This document shows positions 25,573 through 33,274 of a DNA stretch of 39,104 nt, one piece after another. Origin of the DNA: Nanobdellati archaeon (GTDB lineage: Archaea; EX4484-52; WAPT01). The position numbers were made by a program, and so were the translations under genes. The notes beneath the pieces were generated by a model. It had not been told where the DNA came from. It searched no databases and worked only from the letters and a program-made list of their open reading frames with translations. Where the stretch lies: assembly GCA_015520605.1 (NCBI GenBank), contig WAPT01000025.1:1-39104 (forward strand), given 5' to 3'. Within the stretch, counting starts at the first letter, position 1. Every line of letters starts with the position of its first letter.

Positions 25573-25803
25573 ATGCCTGTCTGCGAGATATGCGGGGAAG
25601 ATGTGAGCGAGGTCAAGGAGTGCAAGATGTGCGGGGTTATTTTCTGTCAGGATTGTGGTGATTTCGAGAGAGAGCTTTGCGAGGACTGCATATTTGAGAT
25701 GGAGAACGGAGAGGATGAAGAAGATTTTGATATGGATGACGAGGAAAATTTCTTTGATGAAGATGAAGAGGACTTTTTTGAGGATGAAGATGAGGAGTGG
25801 TGA
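25573..25803 (+). CDS. Eight-cysteine zinc-finger protein with very acidic tail
   Basis: 76 residues from ATG 25573, preceded by GGTGAG at good spacing; the GTG at 25564 is less likely. The first 38 residues carry eight cysteines in four CxxC pairs (C4/C7, C16/C19, C24/C27, C35/C38), a spacing expected of two zinc ions in a cross-brace or B-box/treble-clef fold. The last 35 residues are almost all aspartate and glutamate with regularly placed phenylalanines (EENFFDEDEEDFFEDEDEEW). Such a tail could mimic nucleic acid or bind a basic protein. No family name is claimed. The palindrome over its promoter suggests tight control, perhaps by itself. It converges on RNase J with a 65-base gap. Confidence 0.7.
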   Translation: MPVCEICGEDVSEVKECKMCGVIFCQDCGDFERELCEDCIFEMENGEDEEDFDMDDEENFFDEDEEDFFEDEDEEW

Positions 25804-25868
25804 GCCCTACTTCCCTGTTTTTTATTTTTTGAATTCCAAATATAATTTGTTATATCAACCTTGTTTAT

Positions 25869-27185
25869 TCATTTTATTTCCGTAACGGCACCGTTATAGA
25901 GTATTCGGACGGTGTCCCCTATCCTGTAGCCTTCCTCAAGCGCCATGGACGCATAGCTCGCAAGTCTTTCCGTTTCCCCATGGCTCGGGATCACATATTC
26001 TGGCCGGAGCATTTTGAGGAGCTCTCTGTGATCTTCTCTCCTCGCATGTCCCGAAACGTGAACATCATCGATTATCTTCGCTCCCTGCTCCTTGAGAAGC
26101 TCGATTACCATGTATTTACTCGCTCTATTTATTGGGTGGGGGATAGTCTCGGATGCAAAGATAACAACATCATCCTTCCTTATCTTGAACTCGTACTGCT
26201 TTCTGGCCATCCTCCACAACACGGAGTTCTCCTCACCCTGGTTGCCGGTGCAGACAACAAGGTATTCTTCTGGATGTTCTGCGACCTTTTTCATCGTCCT
26301 CTTTATTCCCCTCTTTCTCCCGAAGACTCTTACACCCCTGAGATTTATTAGACCGAGTTGCGAAGCAGGAATGACGTAATTATCGAGGGATCTCCCAACC
26401 ATCACAACTTTCCTTTTGTCTTTGTTTTCCTCTATTATGCTTTTCAGCCTCGCTATGTGAGATGCAAAGGTTGTAATTATCACAGCTGATTTTTCATAAT
26501 CGTATGCTTTGTTTAGCGCATATCTCACAAGGTGCTTTGCCACGCTTTCGGGTGGGGTTATCGAAGGTTCTGTTACTCTCACACACTCGGAAATTAGAAG
26601 TTTTACCCCTTCTTTGCCAAGAGCTTTTATGCGCCGGTAATCCGGTTTTTTCTCCAGCACCGGTTCGTCATCCAGCTTGTAGTCGTTGGCGTAAACCACA
26701 GTCCCCTCTTTTGTGTGAAGTACTGAGAGCACCGTCTGGGGTATACTGTGGGTTATGTGCACGAATTCCAGCTGAAGGTTTTTACTCAGCTCGACGGTAT
26801 CGTTGGCGTTCATGGGGTAAAGCCTGCTTTTAAGGTAACCTTTGCCTTCATCATCCAGCAGATTTTTTATGACCTCAAGCGTGTAGGGTGTGGCATAAAT
26901 TTTACAGTTATACTTCTCCGCAAGCCGGGGGACAGCTCCACAATGATCTAAGTGACCGTGATTTATGACTATACCGACAACATTTTTTCCTTCAAGTATT
27001 CTGTCGTTGGGTATGGCCCCCATCTCTTTCATCGCTTCCGTGGAGGCTGCCCTCTCCTCGTCTTCCATGGATACTATCTTTTCCATAGAATAGCCCATGT
27101 CAAATATCACAACCTCTCCATCAACTTCCACAGCCGTCATGTTCTTTCCAACTTCGTTGTAACCTCCTATTGCGTATACCTTCAT
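25869..27185 (-). CDS. Archaeal RNase J (beta-CASP metallo-beta-lactamase ribonuclease)
   Basis: 438 residues from the second of two ATGs (27185), four bases after GGTGAG. It opens with VYAIGGYNEVGKNM, typical of RNase J. The metal-binding motif NHGHLDHCGAVP, the distal histidine in HITHSIPQ, YANDYKLDDEP and a final SGHARREDH…PSHGE complete the beta-lactamase/beta-CASP set. Length matches archaeal RNase J, which lacks the bacterial C-terminal domain. It degrades RNA 5' to 3' and may act in RNA maturation. In archaea it sometimes neighbours GGPP or mevalonate genes; here its upstream neighbour is MEMO, on the same strand with a 61-base gap. Confidence 0.92.
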   Translation of the reverse strand: MKVYAIGGYNEVGKNMTAVEVDGEVVIFDMGYSMEKIVSMEDEERAASTEAMKEMGAIPNDRILEGKNVVGIVINHGHLDHCGAVPRLAEKYNCKIYATPYTLEVIKNLLDDEGKGYLKSRLYPMNANDTVELSKNLQLEFVHITHSIPQTVLSVLHTKEGTVVYANDYKLDDEPVLEKKPDYRRIKALGKEGVKLLISECVRVTEPSITPPESVAKHLVRYALNKAYDYEKSAVIITTFASHIARLKSIIEENKDKRKVVMVGRSLDNYVIPASQLGLINLRGVRVFGRKRGIKRTMKKVAEHPEEYLVVCTGNQGEENSVLWRMARKQYEFKIRKDDVVIFASETIPHPINRASKYMVIELLKEQGAKIIDDVHVSGHARREDHRELLKMLRPEYVIPSHGETERLASYASMALEEGYRIGDTVRILYNGAVTEIK

Positions 27186-27246
27186 CATTCTCACCTTTTC
27201 CGTGCTTTTCAAAGGAGCTTTACCCGTACATTCCCCTAAGGGAGTA

Positions 27247-28092
27247 TCAATCGCTATTTTTTTCTTCCCTCACGAACCCGACAGAAGCATAACCCACTAT
27301 CATATCCTTATTGCGCGATACATCGTAAGATGTCGAGTAATGGAGCAGCTTGCCGTTCACATTCATACCTTTCATGGTATTGATAAGCGTCGCTATAGCT
27401 CCGCTCCCACAGATGGTGGTTGTCCTCGCTATATTCAAAAATTCATCGTCATCGAGTCTCAGAATGGCGTCGACAGCTTTAAGATCGGTTTTTCTCACCC
27501 ACTCAACGGGGTCTCCGTTTGTTGGCACAAAACCATAACCCTCCCCAAAGTGCGTGAAATCGGAGCTCGCTATTATGAGAGCGTTGAGATCCTTGGTACA
27601 GGTTTTAATCGCATTACCTATTTCAGTATAGAATGCTGGGTTGCTGTTGCTCATGATTGTTATGGGGACAAAACGAAAATCCTTGAGTCTGTACTGAAGG
27701 AAGGGCAGTTGCACTTCGATGCTGTGTTCGTAAAGATGAGCGAGCTCATCCGCCTTTATGTGAGGACACACATCCATAAGAGCGTCAGCAAGCTCAAGGT
27801 CAACTTCAACAACGCCGAGCGGAGTTTCCCATAGCTCTCTGGAAATAGCAGCTTTCTCTCCGAGTCCCGTGTGATTTGTTCCCAGTATTATCACAACATC
27901 ATAGCTATCGGAAATATTCTTGTAAAAATGAGCAGCCGTCAGTCCAGAGTACATATAACCCGCATGAGGAACAACACCTCCAATAATGTGTCCGATGTCC
28001 ATTTTTTCAGATTTTTTGAAAAGATCTTCAAGCATGCTGAGAAGTTCGTCTCTCCTCCACGGGTAAAAGCCCTGCGCCACAGGATATCGCAT
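27247..28092 (-). CDS. MEMO1 family protein (AmmeMemoRadiSam protein B)
   Basis: 281 residues, normal for the family. Conserved blocks are VAQGFYPWRRDELL at the start, GGVVPHAGYMYSGLTAAH, IILGTNHTGLG, HSIEVQLPFLQY, SSDFTHFGEGYG and TTICGSGAIATL. The histidines and cysteine in these blocks are the residues that bind metal in human MEMO1. The cellular role in archaea is unclear; it is often near AMMECR1 and a radical SAM gene, neither of which is here. ATG 28092 is centred 25 nt from a TATATATA box shared with the divergent transporter pseudogene, so the transcript is probably leaderless. Confidence 0.93.
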   Translation of the reverse strand: MRYPVAQGFYPWRRDELLSMLEDLFKKSEKMDIGHIIGGVVPHAGYMYSGLTAAHFYKNISDSYDVVIILGTNHTGLGEKAAISRELWETPLGVVEVDLELADALMDVCPHIKADELAHLYEHSIEVQLPFLQYRLKDFRFVPITIMSNSNPAFYTEIGNAIKTCTKDLNALIIASSDFTHFGEGYGFVPTNGDPVEWVRKTDLKAVDAILRLDDDEFLNIARTTTICGSGAIATLINTMKGMNVNGKLLHYSTSYDVSRNKDMIVGYASVGFVREEKNSD

Positions 28093-28111
28093 ACTCTAAA
28101 TTTTAAGCAAG

Positions 28112-28126
28112 GTATATATAAATATT
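28112..28126. promoter_or_regulatory. Bidirectional TATA box between MEMO and the MFS pseudogene
   Basis: GTATATATAAATATT contains a self-complementary TATATATA. On the minus strand its centre is 25 nt before the MEMO ATG (28092). On the plus strand it would start a transcript near 28142, just before the pseudogene ATG at 28157. One box could serve both directions. Confidence 0.55.
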
Positions 28127-28156
28127 TCCAGGGGATGTTATTGCTCCTATGCGAGG

Positions 28157-29285
28157 ATGTTCACGCCTCTCCAGCAAAAACTGAACCGTAAGAAGATTAG
28201 TCCTCCTCACGCTTGTTTCATCCCTCTCCGTTTTTGCAGGCTCACTCTTAGTCCCGATTAAATCAAGGTTCACCTATTCTCTCTGTGGTGACACCAGAAT
28301 CGTGGGGCTTATATTTTCTGTAGGTATCATCATTTCCTTCCTCTTTTCCCTACTGATCGGCAGAAAAAGTTTAAAGTGGGGCAAAAAAGAGCAACACTCC
28401 TCGGTATGCTTGTGGGAATTGTCTATCTTGATAAACGCGATCTTTCAGAGACACGGTTAAATCGGCAAAAAACATTGCCGAGTTCTTTGGCTATGGGTTT
28501 TCCGCATGGAGCATACATAGTTAGCAGTGCCGGCTCATTCCTTGAAGGTTATCTTAGTGATACTTACGGGTTGAGAGCACCTTACTTTCTGCTCCCGCTG
28601 GTCTACGCACTAATGATGGCTATTATGATTTACACTCTCAAGAACTACAGAGAGTGGAAGGTGGCTGATGGGAGAAAACACAGCATCACATCCTCACTCA
28701 GAAACATCATGTTCAACTCCTTTCTATTTTTAAGATTCTTTACGGAGGGAATAACATAGTCACACTGGGCTATGGAACCGATAGTATTTCCCTTTGCTAT
28801 CTATGCCATCACATCCAGCAACACAGCAACAGGTATCGTGTTCTCTCTCATGGGGTTGATAGCCATGTTTGCCCTCCCGCTCACAGGAAAGTTCGTTGAC
28901 AGGTACTCAGCCATTGTGGGACTTAAGGTAATTTCTCCTTTATGTTCTCGCACTTATCACCCTATCCTTTGCGCACAGCCTGCCTCTTTCCGTTGTGGGC
29001 GCACTCCTCCTGTCGATTGGAAAAACCTTCAACGGACCGTCGGTGGCTAGGATAGAAACACTCCACATCCGCGACGAGGTCAGAGCGGAATACTTTGGAT
29101 ACTTTCAAGCATACGACACGATAACAGGAGCGTGCGCAGCGTTCATTACCGGCGTCCTGCTCAGGTATCTATCCCCCTGGCAAGTGCTGTTTGGTTACGG
29201 GATTTTAACGCTTTCGGGCTTTATTGTTGGGTATGTCCTCTTCCTGAAGAAGCTCGGGAGATGGAAGGGTGACAAAGTCTGCTGA
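28157..29285 (+). pseudogene. Degraded major facilitator superfamily transporter
   Basis: Pieces of one MFS protein lie in order but in different frames. A start MFTPLQQKLNRKK is followed, after a shift near 28195, by LVLLTLVSSLSVFAGSLLVPI and GLIFSVGIIISFLFSLLIG. A second shift near 28383 in an A-run leads to GQKRATLLGMLVGIVY, GYLSDTYGLRAPYFLLPLVY. A TAG at 28757-28759 interrupts EGIT/SHWAMEPIVFPFAIY in the same frame. A third shift near 28930-28945 leads to ALITLSFAHSLPLSVVGALLLS, AYDTITGACAAFITGVLL and FGYGILTLSGFIVGYVLF. Re-joined, it would have most of a 12-helix exporter. Neighbouring genes are intact, so inactivation is specific. Clustered sequencing errors are the main alternative. 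Confidence 0.85.
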
Positions 29286-29323
29286 AAACTATATAATGTC
29301 ACATGCTGATAGAATCCGGGGGG

Positions 29324-29896
29324 TTATCTTCCCCCACCAAGCCCAAGCCTGAGAATGTGAAGCACTTCATCTTTATCAACAGCCGTGTCAACACAACCTG
29401 CTTTTAAGAGTGGAACCGCTTGGATAGGTATGCCAATAAGACTAAGTTTTTCCGCAGCTTCCACAAGCTCCGGAACGCACGCAACACCCACCGCTGCGAG
29501 TATGTTGTGGGACTCAACACCTCTTTTTATTATTCTTATGACCATACTTCCCCCCGGTACAATATAAACGTGTCTGTAGCCCAGACTCTCAGCACCCTCT
29601 ATGATTTCCTTGATGACACACGCACCGCACCTCTTACAAACATAACCGGCATCGCTCCTAAGCTCTGCTCTACAAGTTTTTGAATTTCTGAGGCATGCTG
29701 GCAGAAAAAGAGCTCTTTTTTTCACAGGCACCTTGGAAAATCTCTCCCGGTAGGCACGGTTTTTTACAGCTATGTAGATCATATCAAGGGCGTCATCATC
29801 CTCCACAATACCTCTCAGAACTTTCTTAACCGCCATCCTTGTGCTTAAGTCAGCGCCAGCAGCTATAAGCCTCGATACTATCCCCTCTATGTCCAT
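29324..29896 (-). CDS. DUF116 family protein
   Basis: About 190 residues from ATG 29896, which follows GGTGAG by seven bases; GTG 29914 would be further up. Family motifs are clear: ALFLPACLRNSKTCRA, GYVCKRCGACVI, YIVPGGSMVIRII, VGVACVPELVEAAE and VPLLKAGCVDTAVD. The several conserved cysteines suggest metal or iron-sulfur binding. The biochemical role is not established. It lies just downstream of the COG2426-type membrane protein on the same strand with a 52-base gap. Confidence 0.88.
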   Translation of the reverse strand: MDIEGIVSRLIAAGADLSTRMAVKKVLRGIVEDDDALDMIYIAVKNRAYRERFSKVPVKKRALFLPACLRNSKTCRAELRSDAGYVCKRCGACVIKEIIEGAESLGYRHVYIVPGGSMVIRIIKRGVESHNILAAVGVACVPELVEAAEKLSLIGIPIQAVPLLKAGCVDTAVDKDEVLHILRLGLGGGR

Positions 29897-29948
29897 AGCG
29901 AAGCTCACCGTCACGAGACGCTCGGAAGATCCACACCCCTCTTAGACA

Positions 29949-30437
29949 TTACAGAGCTACATTTTTAAGCAGCTCCACTACACCATATCCCGTGAGAAGC
30001 GTTATCATTCCTGCCATCATGATTCCCAGCGATATTATGATACTGCTCTTTTTGAAGTTCATTCCCAGAAAGGATGCTATCAGCAACCCTGTGTAGCCTC
30101 CAGTCCCGGCCATTGGTACGGCAACGAACAGCAACAGCGCAACCTCTTTATATTTTTCCAGCTTTTTTCTGTTTCCAACGAGTTTCTTTTCAACATACCT
30201 GTGGGAGAGAGCGTGTGCTATCCTGCCCACAAATGAGCGCTCGATCAGATAGTAAGTGGTGACAACACATGCTATGTTGATGGCCGTAGCAAGCGAATAC
30301 GCAAGTAAAGGGTTCTCACCGTGAGCAAGAGCATAGATTATTGCACCTCGGTTCTCGCTTACCGGCAGGGCAGCAAGAAGAGCAACCGTGATCCAGAAGT
30401 TGTTTGAAAGAGCAGGGAGGATATTTTCCATAAACAT
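29949..30437 (-). CDS. COG2426/Sm_multidrug_ex-type small membrane protein
   Basis: 162 residues with about four to five membrane helices. The signature region is ALLAALPVSENRGAIIYAL near the start, then LLAYSLATAINIACVVTTYYLI, a basic loop (EKKLVGNRKKLEKYKE), LFVAVPMAGTGGYTGLLIASFLGM and IIISLGIMMAGMITLLTGYGVV. Proteins of this type were named small multidrug exporters, but transport has not been well shown; glycine/proline loops after charged residues suggest a DedA-like channel or carrier. ATTAAATAATT is centred about 26 nt before ATG 30437 within the end of the upstream Nudix gene, so it may have its own leaderless promoter. Confidence 0.85.
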   Translation of the reverse strand: MFMENILPALSNNFWITVALLAALPVSENRGAIIYALAHGENPLLAYSLATAINIACVVTTYYLIERSFVGRIAHALSHRYVEKKLVGNRKKLEKYKEVALLLFVAVPMAGTGGYTGLLIASFLGMNFKKSSIIISLGIMMAGMITLLTGYGVVELLKNVAL

Positions 30438-30463
30438 AACTAAGGAATGAAGCCCAAAATTAT

Positions 30464-30961
30464 TTAATGTGTCGGTCCACCCAGCTCGGTAAGGTCTTTC
30501 AGCTGAAAGACTCTACCTCCTTTTAGTTTCCACTCCTCGAAAAGAAAGGACGCAAAAACTTTCTCACCCTTAAGAACAGGTGGCAACCAGTAAATATCAT
30601 CCTCCCACATTATATCAAAAGGGATCTCGTTTATTTTCACCCATACTGGCCTCGCTTCTTCCGTCTCCACCGGCGTGCCCTCCCAATCTTTTGCCAGGAA
30701 AACATGAACATATATGACTTCTCTTGATCCATCAGCTTTCTCATTGATGAATTCAAGCAGAGCCATCCATTCGGGGTTTAAGGGCTTAACACAAACTTCC
30801 TCCTCACACTCCCTTATGGCAGCACCCAGGATATTCTCGCTGGACTCAACCTTTCCACCCACTCCGTTATAAAGACCGGCACCGAGCCCGCGTTTTTTCA
30901 CTATGAGTAGCACTTCCTCATCTCTCACAAGGTAAAGCAGAGTCTGGATCTCGGCCTTCAT
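30464..30961 (-). CDS. Nudix hydrolase (MutT-like)
   Basis: 165 residues from ATG 30961; a GTG at 30988 is upstream. It opens TLLYLVRDEEVLLIVKKRG and has NGVGGKVE followed by the Nudix box (about 36-58: G…E…RECEEEV), with the last conserved glycine replaced by cysteine (EEVCV). Such proteins clear oxidised dGTP or other nucleoside diphosphate derivatives; the near-N-terminal LGAGLYNGVGGKVE resembles 8-oxo-dGTP hydrolases of the MTH1 type. Its closest upstream neighbour is the uS2 gene, 120 bases away on the same strand. Substrate is not readable. Confidence 0.9.
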   Translation of the reverse strand: MKAEIQTLLYLVRDEEVLLIVKKRGLGAGLYNGVGGKVESSENILGAAIRECEEEVCVKPLNPEWMALLEFINEKADGSREVIYVHVFLAKDWEGTPVETEEARPVWVKINEIPFDIMWEDDIYWLPPVLKGEKVFASFLFEEWKLKGGRVFQLKDLTELGGPTH

Positions 30962-31081
30962 AACCTTATTCCCGTTCAGAACAACCACCCGGGTGCCATG
31001 TCCTTAATGTTCCAGCTTTTTGAAGATGTTAGAAATGGGTGCGGTCGCAAAAGTTAATAAACATTTTCATCGTTCTTACTG

Positions 31082-31729
31082 CTACTGCGTCTGCGGTGGC
31101 ATCATGAAGTCATCCACGCTATACTTGAACTCCGCATCCCCTTTGATTACACCCTTTGCTTTCAGGTATTCCCTTGCGAGTATCCAGTAGATGAGCGCAA
31201 GAGCCCTCCTCCCCTTATTGTTGCAGGGTACGACGAGGTCTATGTTCGCTGGGTAATTAAAGCTGTCGCAAAGCGCCACAACTGGTATGTTGCTCCTCAC
31301 CGCTTCATCAAGAGCCTGTCTATCAGCCATTATGTCGGTGATAAAAACAACTTTTGGTTCGAGATATACTTCCTGGTAGGGATTGGTAAGCGTGCCCGGT
31401 AAAAACCTACCATAAATTGCCCTCGCTCCTGTCGCTTTGGCAAACTTGACCACAGGCTTGTGAGAGTTGGGCTTCCTTCCAACAACGAGAATGTCAGCGG
31501 GATCATAATTTGCGAGGAACTTTGCGGCCACCCTAAGCCTTTCGTCTATCTTCTGCACATCGAAGACACATATCCTGTTGGGTCGTATCTTGTAGATGAA
31601 TTTCGTCATGTATTTTACTCTGAATCTCATGCCTATGTGAACGCCTGCAGCAAGATAGGTGTTGAGAGGTACAAGCAATTCTTCCTGTGCCTGCTGTTCC
31701 TCAACATTCTGAGCAGTTTTCTCACTCAT
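31082..31729 (-). CDS. rps2: Ribosomal protein uS2
   Basis: 215 residues. Family motifs are LLVPLNTYLAAGVHIGMRFR, IYKIRPNRICVFDVQKIDERLRVAAKFL, ILVVGRKPNSHKPVVKFAKATGA, RFLPGTLTNP and the late CDSFNYPANIDLVVPCNNKGRRALALIYWILAREYL, typical of archaeal/eukaryotic uS2. An acidic N-terminal extension (AQNVEEQQAQEE) is normal in archaea. ATG 31729 follows AAGGTGAT. It stands downstream of RpoK, as in the conserved archaeal order, but the enolase gene usually found between them is not here. It ends TAG CAG TAA. Confidence 0.95.
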   Translation of the reverse strand: MSEKTAQNVEEQQAQEELLVPLNTYLAAGVHIGMRFRVKYMTKFIYKIRPNRICVFDVQKIDERLRVAAKFLANYDPADILVVGRKPNSHKPVVKFAKATGARAIYGRFLPGTLTNPYQEVYLEPKVVFITDIMADRQALDEAVRSNIPVVALCDSFNYPANIDLVVPCNNKGRRALALIYWILAREYLKAKGVIKGDAEFKYSVDDFMMPPQTQ

Positions 31730-31767
31730 TCAATATCACCTTATGAGCCTTAAACATCGTTAAGATT

Positions 31768-31787
31768 ATTATATACCTTTTTAAAAC
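31768..31787 (-). promoter_or_regulatory. Promoter of rps2
   Basis: On the minus strand TTTTAAAAAGGTATATAAT lies 40-58 nt upstream of ATG 31729. A transcript from it would have a short leader holding AAGGTGAT. The rpoK gene ends just above it, so uS2 can be expressed separately. Confidence 0.5.
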
Positions 31788-31804
31788 TTTCCTCACGAAT
31801 GCGC

Positions 31805-32005
31805 TTAGAGGAGCCACCCGAGCGTTTTTCTCTCTCCTCTATTGATTATAGTTATGGGTAACACGCCTTTCTCGAACTCCATTCTTGCAATCTTTATCGG
31901 ATCAATCTCTCCCGTTTTTATCAAAGGAAGTGCACCCATTGAGAGCTGTAGGGCCCTTGCAGCAATTATCCTTGCCCGTTCATACCTGTTATAGCTCTCC
32001 ACCAT
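31805..32005 (-). CDS. rpoK: RNA polymerase subunit RpoK (Rpb6)
   Basis: 66 residues from ATG 32005, four bases after GAGGTGAT; the GTG at 32014 lies in this ribosome site. The typical RpoK sequence is complete: [44 protein letters not shown] and a short end ([10 protein letters not shown]). It helps RNA polymerase assembly, clamping RpoA'. Its usual archaeal partner RpoN is not in the window. It precedes rps2 with a 75-base gap on the same strand. Confidence 0.95.
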   Translation of the reverse strand: MVESYNRYERARIIAARALQLSMGALPLIKTGEIDPIKIARMEFEKGVLPITIINRGERKTLGWLL

Positions 32006-32130
32006 TTGTATCACCTCTCATGTTGGGGGAAATTGATACAGGTGTTGTGAGTAAGTATGAGATATGATACCGGCAAAGGTCTGAAGATAGTAAGGAAGCA
32101 AAATAATCCAACGGAATATAATTCCTCTGA

Positions 32131-32147
32131 GGGATCCGAACGGATCG
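32131..32147. other. GATCCG-AA-CGGATC inverted repeat between rpoK and the PAC2-family gene
   Basis: The repeat 32133-32146 pairs GATCCG with CGGATC around a two-base centre. It lies between the end of the PAC2-family gene and the start of rpoK. It could be part of a terminator for the first or an operator for the second. The rest of the 178-base gap (32006-32183) holds no recognised gene. Confidence 0.35.
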
Positions 32148-32183
32148 TAACTTTATTATTAGTTTTCATTTTTACCGTCCTTC

Positions 32184-33038
32184 TCACCCTATGTACTGCA
32201 GATCCTTCTCTTCACTCTTTTTCTCACCCCTTCTGGTCTGTTGCTGCATTAAGCTTGAGAGGAGTTGCTCCTGCAGATTCTCTATCTTCTTTATTATTTT
32301 ATCAAGCTCTTTGACCCTTTCCTCTATCTTGGAGAAGTCAAGTCCGAGGTTCAGATATCCGTCGAGCACCTTGAGCACAGCCTCGGTCGCCTTTGGATCT
32401 GAGACGAGCATACCCGAAGTCTCGCCCATGAGACACACTCCACTCATCTTCCTGTGCTTTGCAACCGCGAGCACAAGACCAGCGGCACCGATTATCTGTC
32501 CTATAGCTGTGTCCTTAAATTTCACTCCGAGCTTCTCGAATGGAGCCATATCTTCCTCGTGTACGGTAGCACCATAAACCTTTGGATCATTCTCAACAAG
32601 CTCACCCGTACCGAATCCACCGAGGGTTATGATTTCTTTAACACCCAGAGACTCGATAACATCAACTATCTTCTCAGCTATGAGGTAGTGTCCTTTGGGA
32701 TCCATACTTTGCGCATCCCCAATCAAAATAATGAGATCCCTTTGCCCCTTTTTCTTTGCCTTCCAGAAAAAGAACTCGAGCTTGAGTTCTCTTATCATAC
32801 CCCTCTTGTTTGGATCAACAAGAACCACATGTGGAAAATGGTAAGAGTACATTTCCGCGAACTTCTCGGCACCAAGCTCATCAACGAGGTAACCCGCGGC
32901 GTTTCGACCCACATAACCTACGCCCGGCAGACCTTGGATAAAAACGGGATTTTTGAGCTTCGGTTTTTTGATCCACCTTATAAATGTGCCGCCTTCCTTA
33001 AAGCTTCCTTCGTACACGTCCTTAACATTTTCCGCCAT
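32184..33038 (-). CDS. PAC2-family protein (archaeal proteasome-assembly chaperone homologue)
   Basis: 284 residues. Core PAC2 fold: NPVFIQGLPGVGYVGRNAAGYLVDELGAEKFAEMYSYHFPHV at the N-terminus, LIILIGDAQSMDPKGHYLIAEKIVDV, EIITLGGFGTGEL and GVCLMGETSGMLVSDPKATEAVL. The last 50 residues are a coiled coil (ERVKELDKIIKKIENLQEQL) with a charged end. Archaeal PbaA/PbaB are related and assist or substitute for proteasome activators. Its start is only six bases after the Nop10 stop, so it belongs to the aIF2-alpha-Nop10-PAC2 block that is widespread in archaea. Confidence 0.92.
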   Translation of the reverse strand: MAENVKDVYEGSFKEGGTFIRWIKKPKLKNPVFIQGLPGVGYVGRNAAGYLVDELGAEKFAEMYSYHFPHVVLVDPNKRGMIRELKLEFFFWKAKKKGQRDLIILIGDAQSMDPKGHYLIAEKIVDVIESLGVKEIITLGGFGTGELVENDPKVYGATVHEEDMAPFEKLGVKFKDTAIGQIIGAAGLVLAVAKHRKMSGVCLMGETSGMLVSDPKATEAVLKVLDGYLNLGLDFSKIEERVKELDKIIKKIENLQEQLLSSLMQQQTRRGEKKSEEKDLQYIG

Positions 33039-33044
33039 TTCACA

Positions 33045-33221
33045 TCACATCCGTGGTTGATTCACCCCCCTGCTGAGCTTGGCCAACCTCCTCCACTTGC
33101 CGTACCTATCTTCAGGTGAAAACCTCGGTGGGAGGGGCCTTACCGCCTCGCTTCCACACCTTGGACACTTTTCTTTAAGCGTGTATTCATTACATTTTAA
33201 ACATTTATAAATGTGCGGCAT
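33045..33221 (-). CDS. nop10: H/ACA ribonucleoprotein protein Nop10
   Basis: 58 residues from ATG 33221 (MPHIYKCLKCNEYTLKEKC). The zinc ribbon CLKC…CPRC and the linker PLPPRFSPEDRYGKWRRL are complete. It joins Cbf5 and L7Ae in rRNA pseudouridylation guided by H/ACA RNAs. The upstream frame extends to 33278, overlapping the aIF2-alpha end, but the family start is at 33221 and GTGAT is just before it. It lies between aIF2-alpha and the PAC2-family gene, its usual place. Confidence 0.95.
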   Translation of the reverse strand: MPHIYKCLKCNEYTLKEKCPRCGSEAVRPLPPRFSPEDRYGKWRRLAKLSRGVNQPRM

Positions 33222-33274
33222 CGATATCACGGGATGGTGTCTGGTTGACCGACTCTGATGACTTTTAATTAGCA

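Noticed and set aside
27202-27834. Long plus-strand open frame of 210 codons opposite MEMO
   Set aside because: It is the shadow of the MEMO gene, has no family features, and the minus frame has all conserved motifs.
28757-28759. In-frame TAG in the transporter read as pyrrolysine, given mtrA/mtrH nearby
   Set aside because: TAG is used as the normal stop of at least seven intact genes here (DUF4346-like, M20, flavin reductase, mtrA, DRG GTPase, rps2, GGGP synthase), and the same transporter also has frameshifts. No pyl genes are seen.
32066-32130. C/D-box sRNA candidate with CTGA boxes near 32081 and 32126
   Set aside because: The C and C' boxes do not match RTGATGA and the spacing is poor.
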